Below, in pieces: positions 47,559 to 57,178 of a DNA stretch of 64,000 nt. Position numbers and translations under genes: made by a program. Below the pieces are notes generated by a model, which saw only the letters and a program-made list of their open reading frames with translations, was not told the DNA's origin and ran no database searches. Source of the DNA: Paenibacillus vietnamensis (GTDB lineage Bacteria; Bacillota; Bacilli; Paenibacillales; Paenibacillaceae); NCBI RefSeq assembly GCF_020169515.1, contig NZ_JAHMHW010000024.1:1-64000 (forward strand), written 5' to 3'. Positions within the stretch are counted from its first letter, which is position 1, and the number at the start of each line of letters is the position of its first letter.

Positions 47559-48971
47559 ATGGATTTGCTGCATGAATTGGAGAGAGAAGGAGCCGAACGG
47601 GGGCTCTGGGAAGCTGGAGATCGTATTGTTGCCGCCGTTTCGGGCGGTCCGGATTCTATGGCGATGCTGCATATGCTGGCAGCCCTTGCGCGGGAAGGGA
47701 AAATATCGCTCATTGCGGCTCATGTGAATCACGGTTTTCGCGTGGAAGAGTCGGCGCAAGAGCTGGAGGTCGTTCGGGCATACGCGCAGCGGCTGAACGT
47801 TCCGTGCGAGACCATTATTTTGGACCTGCCCTCTTATATAGAAGAAACGCGATTGAACAGCCAGGCGGCGGCAAGGGAGAAACGGTATGCCTTTCTTCAT
47901 GAAATAGTGCGGAAGCATGGAGCCTCCCGCATTGCACTGGCGCATCACGCAGACGATCAGGCGGAAACCGTACTCATGCGCATCATTCGGGGGACGGGCT
48001 TAACCGGACTTGCGGGAATGCTGAGCAAAAGAACCGAAAAAAACGTGGAACTTATCCGGCCTCTGCTGCGTATGAAGAAGTCAGACCTCCTGCGTTACTG
48101 TGAAGCTTACGATATTCCTTTTTGCACGGATAGCAGCAACAAGGAGCGCTATTATTTCCGGAATACGATCCGGCTTGATATTTTACCTTTCTTGTCGAAG
48201 TACAATCCGCAGCTCTCCCACTCCCTGCAGCGGCTAGCCGATGTGGCGGGCGCCGAGGACGAGTGGATGGAGCGGCAGACGTTGGATTTGTTCGCGCAGC
48301 TGGTAAGGAAATCCCCCGATGAATGCACTGTGCGCTGCGACGATCTGAGCGGTCTCCATGTCGCTTTACAAAGGAGATTGATTAAACTAATATTAAGTTA
48401 TCTTTCTACTGAAACGGAAAAGATATCCTTCGATCAGATCGAAACGATGCGGCTTGCGGCCGCGGCCCATATGCCGGGTAACTGGCGGATGGATGCCGGG
48501 GCGTCGGTTCGCTGCACGCGCGAATATGACCTGCTTAGGTGGCATCGGATCCATCAGGCCGATTCGGACGAAAAGATCGAATATTCCTATAAAGTAGACA
48601 GGGAGCAGGGCAGCTTAAGCATCGCCGGCAGCTGTTGGACTTTCGAATTCGACTGGCTTGCAGACGGGGAGCTTAAACGCCCGGCATCCAGATACGAAGC
48701 ATGCTTTGATGCAGCCCGGCTGGCCTATCCGCTTGTGGTCAGAAATCGGAGGCCGGGCGACAGAATTCATGTTTTAGGATTAAATGGATCGAAAAAAGTG
48801 CAAGATATGTTCGTTGACGAGAAGATTGCTCCGCCTATCCGGCACCGGTATCCTCTCTTGTTCGATGCAGAAGGGCGCCTGCTCTGGATTCCGGGCATTC
48901 GAAGGTCGAGTCATGCACTGACCGATCCGCATACGAAAGACGTATTATTCATCAAGGCGCTTGGCGAATAA
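47559..48971 (+). CDS. tilS: tRNA(Ile)-lysidine synthetase
   Basis: A 470-residue ligase converting C34 of the AUA-reading tRNA-Ile to lysidine, essential for decoding. The PP-loop VSGGPDSMAML (about 28-38) is near the start, with LAHHADDQAETVLMRIIRG (about 128-146) and a C-terminal TilS substrate-binding domain (about 370-465; RNRRPGDRI). ATG 47559 follows GAAGGTGAGG; GTG 47547 is too close to it. Confidence 0.95.
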   Translation: MDLLHELEREGAERGLWEAGDRIVAAVSGGPDSMAMLHMLAALAREGKISLIAAHVNHGFRVEESAQELEVVRAYAQRLNVPCETIILDLPSYIEETRLNSQAAAREKRYAFLHEIVRKHGASRIALAHHADDQAETVLMRIIRGTGLTGLAGMLSKRTEKNVELIRPLLRMKKSDLLRYCEAYDIPFCTDSSNKERYYFRNTIRLDILPFLSKYNPQLSHSLQRLADVAGAEDEWMERQTLDLFAQLVRKSPDECTVRCDDLSGLHVALQRRLIKLILSYLSTETEKISFDQIETMRLAAAAHMPGNWRMDAGASVRCTREYDLLRWHRIHQADSDEKIEYSYKVDREQGSLSIAGSCWTFEFDWLADGELKRPASRYEACFDAARLAYPLVVRNRRPGDRIHVLGLNGSKKVQDMFVDEKIAPPIRHRYPLLFDAEGRLLWIPGIRRSSHALTDPHTKDVLFIKALGE

Positions 48972-49022
48972 GAAGCACTGGTACACTCATAAACATAGTT
49001 AAGGCGTAGGGGGATTTCTACT

Positions 49023-49562
49023 TTGCAGAACGATATCCAGGAAGTGCTGTACAGCGAAGAGCAGATTCGCGAGAAGGTGAAGGAGCTCGGAGCGACGCTA
49101 AGCGAGGATTTTAGCGGACGCAACCCGCTCGTAATTTGTGTGCTTAAAGGCGCATTTATTTTTATGGCTGATCTGGTTAAGGAAATAACAGTGCCGCTCG
49201 AGATCGATTTTATGGCGGTGTCCAGCTACGGCCAGTCCACCAAATCCTCCGGGGTCGTCAAGATCATCAAGGACTTGGATGCTACCGTGGAAGGGCGCGA
49301 CGTTCTGATCGTCGAGGATATTATCGATAGCGGGCTGACGCTCAGTTATTTGATCGACGTGTTGGAGCGCCGCAACGCGAAAACGGTGACGGTCGTCACC
49401 TTGTTCGACAAGCCTGCCCGGCGTACGGTCGACCTGCAGGCGGATTACACCGGCTTTACGCTGCCGGACGAGTTTGTTGTCGGCTACGGCCTCGATTACG
49501 CGGAGAAATACCGGAACCTTCCATATATCGGTATTTTGAAGCCGCAGGTATATGAAAAATAA
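49023..49562 (+). CDS. hpt: hypoxanthine phosphoribosyltransferase
   Basis: A 179-residue purine-salvage enzyme. PRPP loop VLIVEDIIDSGLTL (about 98-111), CVLKGAFIFMADL near 41, and the KPAR...DFVVGYGLDYAEKYRNLPYIG C-terminal site (in parts). TTG start with GGGGG upstream. In some Bacillota Hpt contacts TilS and FtsH; the gene order tilS-hpt-ftsH is conserved. Confidence 0.96.
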   Translation: MQNDIQEVLYSEEQIREKVKELGATLSEDFSGRNPLVICVLKGAFIFMADLVKEITVPLEIDFMAVSSYGQSTKSSGVVKIIKDLDATVEGRDVLIVEDIIDSGLTLSYLIDVLERRNAKTVTVVTLFDKPARRTVDLQADYTGFTLPDEFVVGYGLDYAEKYRNLPYIGILKPQVYEK

Positions 49563-49601
49563 CAGCGATTCACCCGTACATGCCCTCTCCGTATACCTCT
49601 A

Positions 49602-49631
49602 TTGTTATGGAAAGTCATGCTATGGTAAAAT
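49602..49631 (+). promoter_or_regulatory. sigma-A promoter of ftsH
   Basis: TTGTTA (49602-49607), 18 bases, TAAAAT (49626-49631), 28 bases before the ftsH start. Confidence 0.6.
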
Positions 49632-49659
49632 ATTTTAAGCGTCTGAGAGGAGGTTGGGG

Positions 49660-51669
49660 ATGAATCGGATCATCCGTAATACAGGTTTTTATTTAATTAT
49701 CTTTTTGGTGACCGTTGGGATTTTTCAATTTATCAGCAGCCAAAATGACACAAACGTTGCGTTGCGGTACGATGAGCTTCGTGCTGCGATTGAATCCGGC
49801 AACGTTAAGGAAATAAGCCTCAGGTACGAAAATCAAACGTATAACGTTACAGGTAAATATAACAACAAGCCTGCAGACGCGGAAACCGATCAGTTTACTT
49901 CGAGAGTAGGCGTCAGCGCGGAAGCGCAGATGCGGGATTGGTCGGAAGAGTTTGGTTTTGCATTAAGCGTAGAGGAAATGAAGCAGCCAAGCATTTGGCT
50001 CACGTTCCTTACATCCATCATACCGTTCGTCATCATTTTCGTCCTGTTCTTCTTCCTTATGAATCAAGCTCAGGGCGGCGGCGGCAAAGTGATGAACTTT
50101 GGCAAGAGCAAAGCCCGGCTTTACAACGAAGAGAAGAAACGGGTTACCTTTGAGGACGTCGCGGGCGCAGACGAGGAGAAGCAGGAGCTCGTTGAGGTCG
50201 TTGATTTCTTAAAGGATCCGCGTAAATTTAATCTGGTAGGCGCGCGTATTCCGAAAGGCGTACTGCTTGTAGGTCCTCCAGGTACAGGTAAAACATTGCT
50301 TGCCCGTGCGGTTGCGGGTGAAGCGGGCGTACCGTTCTTCAGCATTTCCGGCTCCGATTTCGTCGAAATGTTCGTCGGCGTCGGCGCATCGCGCGTGCGC
50401 GATTTGTTCGAGAATGCGAAGAAGAATGCTCCTTGTATTATCTTCATTGACGAGATCGACGCAGTAGGCCGTCAGCGCGGCGCCGGACTCGGAGGCGGGC
50501 ATGACGAGCGCGAGCAAACGCTTAACCAGTTGCTGGTAGAGATGGACGGCTTCGGCGCCAATGAAGGCATTATCATTATTGCGGCAACGAACCGTCCGGA
50601 TATTCTGGACCCGGCGCTTCTGCGTCCGGGCCGTTTCGACCGTCAGATTACGGTTGACCGTCCGGATGTGAAAGGCCGTGAAGCGGTGCTGAAGGTTCAT
50701 GCCCGCAACAAACCTCTCTCGAAGGACGTTAAGCTTGACGTTATTGCCAAGCGGACGACCGGCTTTAGCGGTGCGGATCTGGAGAACCTGTTGAACGAAG
50801 CGGCATTGCTTGCCGCCCGCCGCAATAAGAAAGACATTGCCATGGTTGAGGTGGATGATGCGATCGATCGCGTCATCGTCGGTACCGAGAAGAAGAGCCG
50901 CGTCGTAAGCGACCGCGAGAAGCGGATCGTCGCTTACCACGAAGCCGGTCATACGATTGCGGGCTTCTTCCTCGAGCACGCGGACATGGTACACAAGGTT
51001 ACGATTATTCCGCGCGGCCGCGCAGGCGGATACGTCATTATGCTTCCGAAGGAAGACCGCTTGCTTGTGACCAAGCAGGAGCTCCTCGACAAAATTACGG
51101 GATTGCTGGCAGGCCGTGTGGCGGAAGAACTGTACATCGGAGAAATCGGCACCGGCGCTTACAGCGACTTCAAGCAGGCTACGGGCATCGCTCGCAGCAT
51201 GATTATGGAATACGGTATGAGCGATAAGCTTGGACCGATGCAATTCGGCAGCTCGCAAGGACAGGTGTTCCTGGGCCGCGACATCGGCCACGAACAGAAT
51301 TATTCGGATGCGATCGCATATGAAATTGACCAGGAGATGCAAAGCATCATCACTTCCTGCTATGACCGTGCGAAGACGCTTCTTACGGAGAAGAGCAAGG
51401 AAATGCATTTGATCGCTCAGACGCTGCTTTTGCAAGAAACGCTCGAAATGGATCAGATCAAGAGCCTGATCGAGAGCGGGCAGGCGAAGTCGGATAGCGA
51501 TTCCGGCTCAACGAACGGTGCGGCGGCTGAAACGCCATCCGAGCCGATTGTCGAGACGGTAGGAGACGTGAAGGTGCGTATCCAAACCCGCGATCCGGAG
51601 GAGCCGAAGGGCCCTGTCCTGGAGAAGCGCGATAATACGGCATCAGATCCGAACTCCGAACAAAGCTAA
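49660..51669 (+). CDS. ftsH: ATP-dependent zinc metalloprotease FtsH
   Basis: A 669-residue membrane AAA+ protease. Two spans (about 7-25 and 108-130) flank a small outside domain; Walker A GPPGTGKT at about 205, Walker B IIFIDEID, the second region of homology with GRFDRQ, then the zinc site HEAGH at about 426 and the third ligand in GAYSDFKQA. The tail is acidic and low in complexity. Start ATG 49660, 5 bases after AGGAGG. Confidence 0.97.
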   Translation: MNRIIRNTGFYLIIFLVTVGIFQFISSQNDTNVALRYDELRAAIESGNVKEISLRYENQTYNVTGKYNNKPADAETDQFTSRVGVSAEAQMRDWSEEFGFALSVEEMKQPSIWLTFLTSIIPFVIIFVLFFFLMNQAQGGGGKVMNFGKSKARLYNEEKKRVTFEDVAGADEEKQELVEVVDFLKDPRKFNLVGARIPKGVLLVGPPGTGKTLLARAVAGEAGVPFFSISGSDFVEMFVGVGASRVRDLFENAKKNAPCIIFIDEIDAVGRQRGAGLGGGHDEREQTLNQLLVEMDGFGANEGIIIIAATNRPDILDPALLRPGRFDRQITVDRPDVKGREAVLKVHARNKPLSKDVKLDVIAKRTTGFSGADLENLLNEAALLAARRNKKDIAMVEVDDAIDRVIVGTEKKSRVVSDREKRIVAYHEAGHTIAGFFLEHADMVHKVTIIPRGRAGGYVIMLPKEDRLLVTKQELLDKITGLLAGRVAEELYIGEIGTGAYSDFKQATGIARSMIMEYGMSDKLGPMQFGSSQGQVFLGRDIGHEQNYSDAIAYEIDQEMQSIITSCYDRAKTLLTEKSKEMHLIAQTLLLQETLEMDQIKSLIESGQAKSDSDSGSTNGAAAETPSEPIVETVGDVKVRIQTRDPEEPKGPVLEKRDNTASDPNSEQS

Positions 51670-51694
51670 GAAACGAAGATAGATGCAAAATAGG

Positions 51695-51726
51695 AACCGC
51701 TTGAGAGCATGCTCTCAGGCGGTTTT
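51695..51726 (+). terminator. ftsH intrinsic terminator
   Basis: AACCGC-t-TGAGAGC pairs with GCTCTCA-g-GCGGTT, followed by TTTTTGG. Confidence 0.9.
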
Positions 51727-51800
51727 TGGTTTTACAGCAATCCGGAGTGTTGGCGCTTGAATTTTTTTTCAGTTGGATCCGTAAAAAGGTGTTTAATACA

Positions 51801-51962
51801 TTGACAGTATCATCTACCAAGTGTAAATTAAATCTTAATCAAATGAATTTTTCCCTTTTGGTTTAAACTATAGGTAAGCGGCTTTCTAAGTTTGTGCATC
51901 AATTCACAAAGTCGAGCTTACCGCAAATCGGAATGGGTTCATCGCCCATCCCTCATAAGAGG
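51801..51962 (+). promoter_or_regulatory. promoter and structured leader of nadABC
   Basis: TTGACA (51801-51806), 17 bases, TAAATT (51824-51829) is a likely sigma-A promoter. The leader of about 140 bases can fold: GGTAAGC (51873-51879) with GCTTACC (51916-51922), enclosing TTTGTG/CACAAA; then ATGGG/CCCAT (51933-51949); then CCTC-ATAA-GAGG (51951-51962), which covers part of the Shine-Dalgarno sequence. No known NAD riboswitch consensus is recognised. It could be a cis-regulatory RNA or an operator region for the niacin repressor NiaR. Confidence 0.55.
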
Positions 51963-51974
51963 AGAGGATTACCT

Positions 51975-52913
51975 GTGGAAGCACTGGCACTGGAACGCAA
52001 AGCGGAGCAGAACCGTGAGCTGCGTGAACGGTTGTTACAGTTGAAGAAAGAGCGCAACGCCATCATTTTAGCGCATTATTACCAACGAGATGAAATTCAA
52101 GAGGTAGCCGATTTCCGTGGCGACTCCTTCCTGCTTGCCCAGAAGGCGGCACAAACGGACGCCGATGTCATCGTTTTTTGCGGCGTTCATTTTATGGGCG
52201 AAAGCGCAAAAATTTTGGCGCCGAACAAGACGGTTATTATTCCGGACGAGCGTGCGGGCTGCCCAATGGCCGATATGGTCAACGTCGACGGCTTGCGAAA
52301 GCTGAAGGCTCAGCATCCGAACGCGACCGTTGTTACGTATATTAACTCGTCGGCGGAAATTAAGGCGGAAACCGATATTTGCTGTACATCGGCGAATGCG
52401 GTGAAGGTTGTCAATTCGGTGGAGGGCGACGAAGTGATTTGGGTACCGGACAAAAATCTGGGCCACTACGTACAGCAGAACACCGACAAGAAAATGATTA
52501 TTTGGGAAGGCTACTGCAACACTCACGACATGCTGACCGTTAAAGATGTAGAAGAGATGAAAGCGAAATACCCGAATGCACAGTTTGTCGTTCACCCGGA
52601 ATGCCGTCCGGAGGTTGTAGAGCTGGGCGATTTCGTGGGAAGCACGACTGCAATCATTAAATACTGCAAGGAATCGGATTGCCAGGAGTTTATCGTAGGC
52701 ACGGAGGATGGCACAGGCTATCAGCTGCGTCTGGACAGCCCGGATAAGACGTTCCATTTTGCATCGAAATATTTGGTTTGTCCGAACATGAAGGTCAACA
52801 ATTTGAAGAAGCTCGTGAAATGCCTGGAAACGATGCAGCCGCAAATTTATGTACCGCCCCATGTAGCTGAACAAGCCCGCTTGTCCCTGGAGCGCATGCT
52901 ACTCGTGAAGTAG
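51975..52913 (+). CDS. nadA: quinolinate synthase NadA
   Basis: A 312-residue [4Fe-4S] enzyme condensing iminoaspartate with DHAP to quinolinate. Conserved: ILAHYYQRDEIQEVADFRGDS (two blocks), FCGVHFMGES, CCTSANAV, HPECRPEV and CPNMKVNN; cysteines in the first, second and last are the probable cluster ligands. GTG start at 51975, 7 bases after GAGGAGAGG; the longer in-frame ATG at 51894 lies in the leader hairpin. nadA-nadB-nadC form one operon. Confidence 0.94.
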   Translation: MEALALERKAEQNRELRERLLQLKKERNAIILAHYYQRDEIQEVADFRGDSFLLAQKAAQTDADVIVFCGVHFMGESAKILAPNKTVIIPDERAGCPMADMVNVDGLRKLKAQHPNATVVTYINSSAEIKAETDICCTSANAVKVVNSVEGDEVIWVPDKNLGHYVQQNTDKKMIIWEGYCNTHDMLTVKDVEEMKAKYPNAQFVVHPECRPEVVELGDFVGSTTAIIKYCKESDCQEFIVGTEDGTGYQLRLDSPDKTFHFASKYLVCPNMKVNNLKKLVKCLETMQPQIYVPPHVAEQARLSLERMLLVK

Positions 52914-52995
52914 CATGCGCTGCTTCCTGTACTTGGAAAATGCACGACAAAGACACTTGACGTAGAAATTGCCGTTTACACTTGGAGGAGCCGCG

Positions 52996-54609
52996 ATGAT
53001 TCCCAGATATTTAGTTGATGTGCAGCTGGACGAGCTGCCGGTTATTGAAAAAGACGTCATCGTAATCGGGGCCGGCATTGCCGGTCTTTTTACCGCTATA
53101 AGGTCAAGCGAGACCAATTCGGTTTTAATGATCACAAAGAAATCGCTGCTGGACAGCAATACCCGTTATGCGCAGGGCGGCATTGCCGCCGTTATTTCCG
53201 ATGAGGATTCCCCTGCATACCACAGACAGGACACTCTTATTGCCGGGGCCGGCCTTTGCTCGCATGAAGCTGTCGATGTCCTTGTGCATGAAGGTCCGCG
53301 AGGCGTACGCAGCCTCATTCAAATGGGTACCCAGTTCGATCTAGAGAACGGCGAGTTTGCGCTTACGAAGGAAGGAGCGCACAGTCAGCGCCGGATTTTG
53401 CATGCCAACGGCGACGCGACCGGATACGAGATCGTCCGTGCCTTGTCCGAGAATGCGGTAGCCAATCCGAAAATTGAGGTATGGGACGATCATTTTGTCA
53501 TCGATCTTGTCACGCAGGACGGGGAATGCTGCGGCGCCATCGTGCAGCGTCCCGGTGGACAAAGGGTGTTCGTCAAAGGTAAAGCGACGATATTGAGCTC
53601 CGGCGGTGCCGGGCAGCTTTACCGTTATACGACCAATCCTGAAGTCGCGACCGGCGACGGAATCGCAATGGCCTACAGGGCAGGAGCTTACATCCAGGAT
53701 GTAGAATTTATTCAGTTCCATCCTACTTCCTTATGCTATCCGGGTGCGCCGCGCTTTCTTATTTCGGAAGCGGTTCGCGGCGAAGGTGCGGTGCTGCGCA
53801 ACATTAAGGGCGAAAGGTTCATGGAGCGTTACCATGAGCAGCTTGAGCTGGCGCCTCGTGACGTCGTCGCGCGCGCGATCGTCAGCGAAATGGAGGAGAC
53901 GAAATCTACATTCGTCTATATCGACATTACGCATGAGTCGGCAGATATGGTAAAGCACCGTTTTCCGACGATTTATGAATACTGCTTGAGATACGGATTG
54001 GACCTGACGACGGATTGGATACCAGTCGCTCCGGCGATGCATTATATGATGGGCGGGGTAAAAACCGACCTGAACGGCGAAACGAACATCAAACGTCTGT
54101 TTGCCTGCGGGGAAGTTTCGTCGACCGGCGTTCACGGCGCCAACAGGCTGGCCAGCAACTCCTTGTCGGAAGCGATCGTATTCGGAAGACGCATCGTCAA
54201 GAGAATCAATGAGCTGCCTGAGCTGACGGTGGAACCGGCGATCGTGAAGGAAAACGAGCGGGAAACGACGCCGATTCAGGCGGTCGTGGAGCGGAGGCTT
54301 AAGCTTCAGAAGATCATGGTCCGTTACGTCGGTCTTCGCCGCGATGCGAGAGGACTGACAAAAGGGCTCGAGGAGCTAAAACGGCAGCTGCCGATTTTTC
54401 AGTCGATTTTGACGGAGCGCGAGGATTACGAATTCGCGAATTTGCTGACCTGCGCCTTATTGACGACGGAATCCGCGCTGCAGCGCGAGGAAAGCCGCGG
54501 CGCCCATTACCGGGAAGATTTCCCGGCACGCGACGATTTAATGTGGAGAAAACATACAGTGCTGCACCGTTTGCATGGACTGACAGAGGAGCGGATAGAG
54601 GATGTTTGA
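52996..54609 (+). CDS. nadB: L-aspartate oxidase NadB
   Basis: A 537-residue FAD enzyme making iminoaspartate for NadA. The dinucleotide-binding GAGIAGLF is at about 20-27, TRYAQGGIAAV near 54 and the HPT, RGEGA and GVHGANRLASNSL motifs of the succinate dehydrogenase/fumarate reductase family follow. ATG 52996 after TTGGAGGAG. The end overlaps nadC by 8 bases. Confidence 0.95.
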   Translation: MIPRYLVDVQLDELPVIEKDVIVIGAGIAGLFTAIRSSETNSVLMITKKSLLDSNTRYAQGGIAAVISDEDSPAYHRQDTLIAGAGLCSHEAVDVLVHEGPRGVRSLIQMGTQFDLENGEFALTKEGAHSQRRILHANGDATGYEIVRALSENAVANPKIEVWDDHFVIDLVTQDGECCGAIVQRPGGQRVFVKGKATILSSGGAGQLYRYTTNPEVATGDGIAMAYRAGAYIQDVEFIQFHPTSLCYPGAPRFLISEAVRGEGAVLRNIKGERFMERYHEQLELAPRDVVARAIVSEMEETKSTFVYIDITHESADMVKHRFPTIYEYCLRYGLDLTTDWIPVAPAMHYMMGGVKTDLNGETNIKRLFACGEVSSTGVHGANRLASNSLSEAIVFGRRIVKRINELPELTVEPAIVKENERETTPIQAVVERRLKLQKIMVRYVGLRRDARGLTKGLEELKRQLPIFQSILTEREDYEFANLLTCALLTTESALQREESRGAHYREDFPARDDLMWRKHTVLHRLHGLTEERIEDV

Positions 54610-55486
54610 ATGGACGGCAGGCGGATATGATGCGATAGTGCGCGAACAAATTCGGGGCTGGCTCGCTGAAGATATCGGAAGCGGAGACATCACGACGGAA
54701 ACGACCATACCGAGGGATTCGCATTCAAAAGCCGTTATTCATGTGAAAGAGAACGGCATCATTGCGGGCCTTCCGGTCGCTAAGCTTGTTTTTGATGTCG
54801 TCGATCCGTCGTTAGTATTCGAAGCAAAGGTTGCGGACGGTGACAAAGTCGAAAAAGGAACGGTGCTCGCCGTAGTTGAAGGCAGCACGCACAGCCTGCT
54901 GACCGGGGAGCGGCTGGCGCTGAATTTAATGCAGCGGTTGTCCGGTATAGCCACGAAGACTCGGGCTTTCGTGAACGCGCTGGAAGGGCTTCCGGTCCGC
55001 CTCGTGGATACGAGGAAAACGACGCCGGGACACCGACTGCTTGAGAAGTATGCGGTTCGTGTCGGCGGAGGCGCCAATCACAGATTTGGCTTGTACGATG
55101 CCGTGATGATCAAGGATAACCATATTAAAGGCTCCGGAAGCATCGGGGCGGCTGTCGAAGCGGCCAGAAGCAAAATTCCGCATACGATGAAAATCGAGGT
55201 GGAGACCGAATCGCTGGAGCAGGTCGATGAGGCGCTTGCCAGCAAAGCGGACATTATTATGCTGGATAATATGGCGGCTGCCATGATGAAGGAAGCGGTG
55301 GCCAGGATCAAGTCGGCTGCGCCTCATGTGATCGTCGAGGCATCGGGCGGAGTTACGCTTGAGACGGTCCGCGTTATCGCGGCATGCGGCGTTGACGTGA
55401 TTTCCGTAGGCGGACTGACCTACTCCTTCCACGCGCTGGACATCAGCCTCGATCTCAATGAGAAGAAGGGCGGCGAGTTGTTGTGA
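54602..55486 (+). CDS. nadC: nicotinate-nucleotide pyrophosphorylase (carboxylating)
   Basis: A 294-residue quinolinate phosphoribosyltransferase. EDIGSGDITTE near 22, the DTRKTTPGHR block (about 139) with PRPP-binding lysine and arginine, VRVGGGANHRFGLYDAVMIKDNH (in parts) and EASGGV/GVDVISVGGLT near the end. It overlaps nadB by 8 and coaX by 4 bases. Confidence 0.95.
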   Translation: MFEWTAGGYDAIVREQIRGWLAEDIGSGDITTETTIPRDSHSKAVIHVKENGIIAGLPVAKLVFDVVDPSLVFEAKVADGDKVEKGTVLAVVEGSTHSLLTGERLALNLMQRLSGIATKTRAFVNALEGLPVRLVDTRKTTPGHRLLEKYAVRVGGGANHRFGLYDAVMIKDNHIKGSGSIGAAVEAARSKIPHTMKIEVETESLEQVDEALASKADIIMLDNMAAAMMKEAVARIKSAAPHVIVEASGGVTLETVRVIAACGVDVISVGGLTYSFHALDISLDLNEKKGGELL

Positions 55487-56256
55487 TCCTCGTCATCGAT
55501 GTCGGGAATACGAATATCGTACTTGGCGTATATAAAGGAAAGAATTTGCTGCATCACTGGCGTCTGAGCACGAACCGTTCGGCTACCGTGGATGAATACG
55601 GTATTAATATTCATAATCTGTTTCAATATGCAGGCGTTAAGCTGGAGCAAATGGAAGGCGTAATCATTTCCTCGGTCGTTCCCCCGCTTATGAGGACGCT
55701 CGAGCAGCTGTGTTTAAAATATTTGCGCAAAACGCCGCTTGTCGTCGGGCCGGGCGTCAAAACCGGCCTTAACATCCGCTACGAGAACCCGCGGGATGTC
55801 GGAGCGGACCGGATCGTCAATTCCGTTGCCGGAATCGTGAAGTACGGGACGCCTCTCATCGTGGTTGACTTCGGAACGGCGACTACGTTCGATTACATAG
55901 ATGAAGGCGGAAACTATTTGGGCGGAGCCATCGTGCCGGGAATCGGCATTTCCACGGAGGCGCTATACCAGCGCGCCGCGAAGCTGCCCCGCATCGAGCT
56001 GGCTAAGCCCAAAAGCGTAATCGGGCGCAATCCGATTACTTCGATGCAGGCGGGTATTATTTTCGGATATGCCGGCCAGGTAGACGGTATTGTCAGACGG
56101 ATCCAAAACGAATTCGGCGTAAATCCGAAGGTTGTTGCAACAGGAGGCTTAGCGGAGTTAATCGCATCGGAATCGGAAACGATAGAAGAGGTGGATCCGC
56201 TTCTTACGCTCGACGGCCTTAGAATTATATATGAACGTAACCAGGAGGGAATGTAA
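55483..56256 (+). CDS. coaX: type III pantothenate kinase
   Basis: A 257-residue CoaX, the first enzyme of CoA synthesis. ASKHA fold: DVGNTNIVLGVY (about 5-16), GADRIVNSVAG (about 107) and DFGTATTFDYI (about 128). GTG start in the nadC stop (GTGA). Confidence 0.96.
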   Translation: MILVIDVGNTNIVLGVYKGKNLLHHWRLSTNRSATVDEYGINIHNLFQYAGVKLEQMEGVIISSVVPPLMRTLEQLCLKYLRKTPLVVGPGVKTGLNIRYENPRDVGADRIVNSVAGIVKYGTPLIVVDFGTATTFDYIDEGGNYLGGAIVPGIGISTEALYQRAAKLPRIELAKPKSVIGRNPITSMQAGIIFGYAGQVDGIVRRIQNEFGVNPKVVATGGLAELIASESETIEEVDPLLTLDGLRIIYERNQEGM

Positions 56257-57161
56257 TGGATAATGAGCTGAAGGACATACTGGTTCGAGGCACGGCATGG
56301 GGCGGCAAAATTCGCGTGTTCGCGGCGCGAACTACCAGGCTCGTGGAGGAGCTCCGTCAGCGTCATGGCACATATCCTACTGCTACGGCGGCGTTTGGGC
56401 GTACTCTGACGGCTGGTGCGATTATGGGCGCTATGCTGAAGGGGAAAGAAAAGCTGACGATTCAAGTGAAAGGCGACGGCCCGATCGGACAAATCGTCGT
56501 CGATGCGAATGCTGAAGGCGAGGTGCGGGGCTACGTCGATCATCCTCACGTTCATTTGGCCAGCAATGCGAAGGGCAAGCTGGACGTGGCGGGCGCGGTC
56601 GGCCGCAGCGGGCATCTCCATATTATTAAGGATTTGGGACTCAAGGAGCCATACCGCGGAAGCGTCCCGATTATTTCGGGCGAGCTGGGTGAGGATTTTA
56701 CTTATTACTTCGCCGTTTCAGAGCAAACTCCGTCGGCTGTAGGGCTTGGCGTTCTGGTGGATACCGACAATTCCGTTCTGCATGCGGGAGGCTTCATTGT
56801 CCAGCTGCTGCCGGGGTTGACGGATCAAGAAATTTCCAGATTGGAGCAGACAATCGGAGAGATGCCGACGGTTACGGCATTGCTTGAGCAGGGACATTCG
56901 CCGGAGGAGATTTTAAGCTTGATTGTAGGCGAGAACGATTTGCAAATTCACGATAAGATGGAATTAAGCTTTAAATGCGTCTGCTCCGTCGAGCGCGTCG
57001 AGAAAACGCTCATCAGCATCGGGGAGCATGAGCTGAAACAAATTATTGAAGAAGACGGAAAAGCCGAAGTCGTTTGTCAATTTTGCAACGAAGCGTATAC
57101 ATTTGAACGACCGCAGCTGGAGCTGCTGCTCGCTCAAGCGAAGCCGAAGCCGATCCAATAA
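56256..57161 (+). CDS. hslO: Hsp33 redox-regulated chaperone
   Basis: A 301-residue holdase that is switched on by oxidation. The four zinc cysteines are in CVC (about 243-245) and CQFC (about 276-279), the CxC...CxxC pattern of Hsp33. The ATG overlaps the coaX stop by one base. Order coaX-hslO-prsA-like-cysK is as in B. subtilis. Confidence 0.96.
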   Translation: MDNELKDILVRGTAWGGKIRVFAARTTRLVEELRQRHGTYPTATAAFGRTLTAGAIMGAMLKGKEKLTIQVKGDGPIGQIVVDANAEGEVRGYVDHPHVHLASNAKGKLDVAGAVGRSGHLHIIKDLGLKEPYRGSVPIISGELGEDFTYYFAVSEQTPSAVGLGVLVDTDNSVLHAGGFIVQLLPGLTDQEISRLEQTIGEMPTVTALLEQGHSPEEILSLIVGENDLQIHDKMELSFKCVCSVERVEKTLISIGEHELKQIIEEDGKAEVVCQFCNEAYTFERPQLELLLAQAKPKPIQ

Positions 57162-57178
57162 TCGGAGGCATTGAGGCA

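Noticed and set aside
50209..51435. 408-codon minus-strand frame opposite ftsH
   Set aside because: Fully inside ftsH with shadow-type composition.
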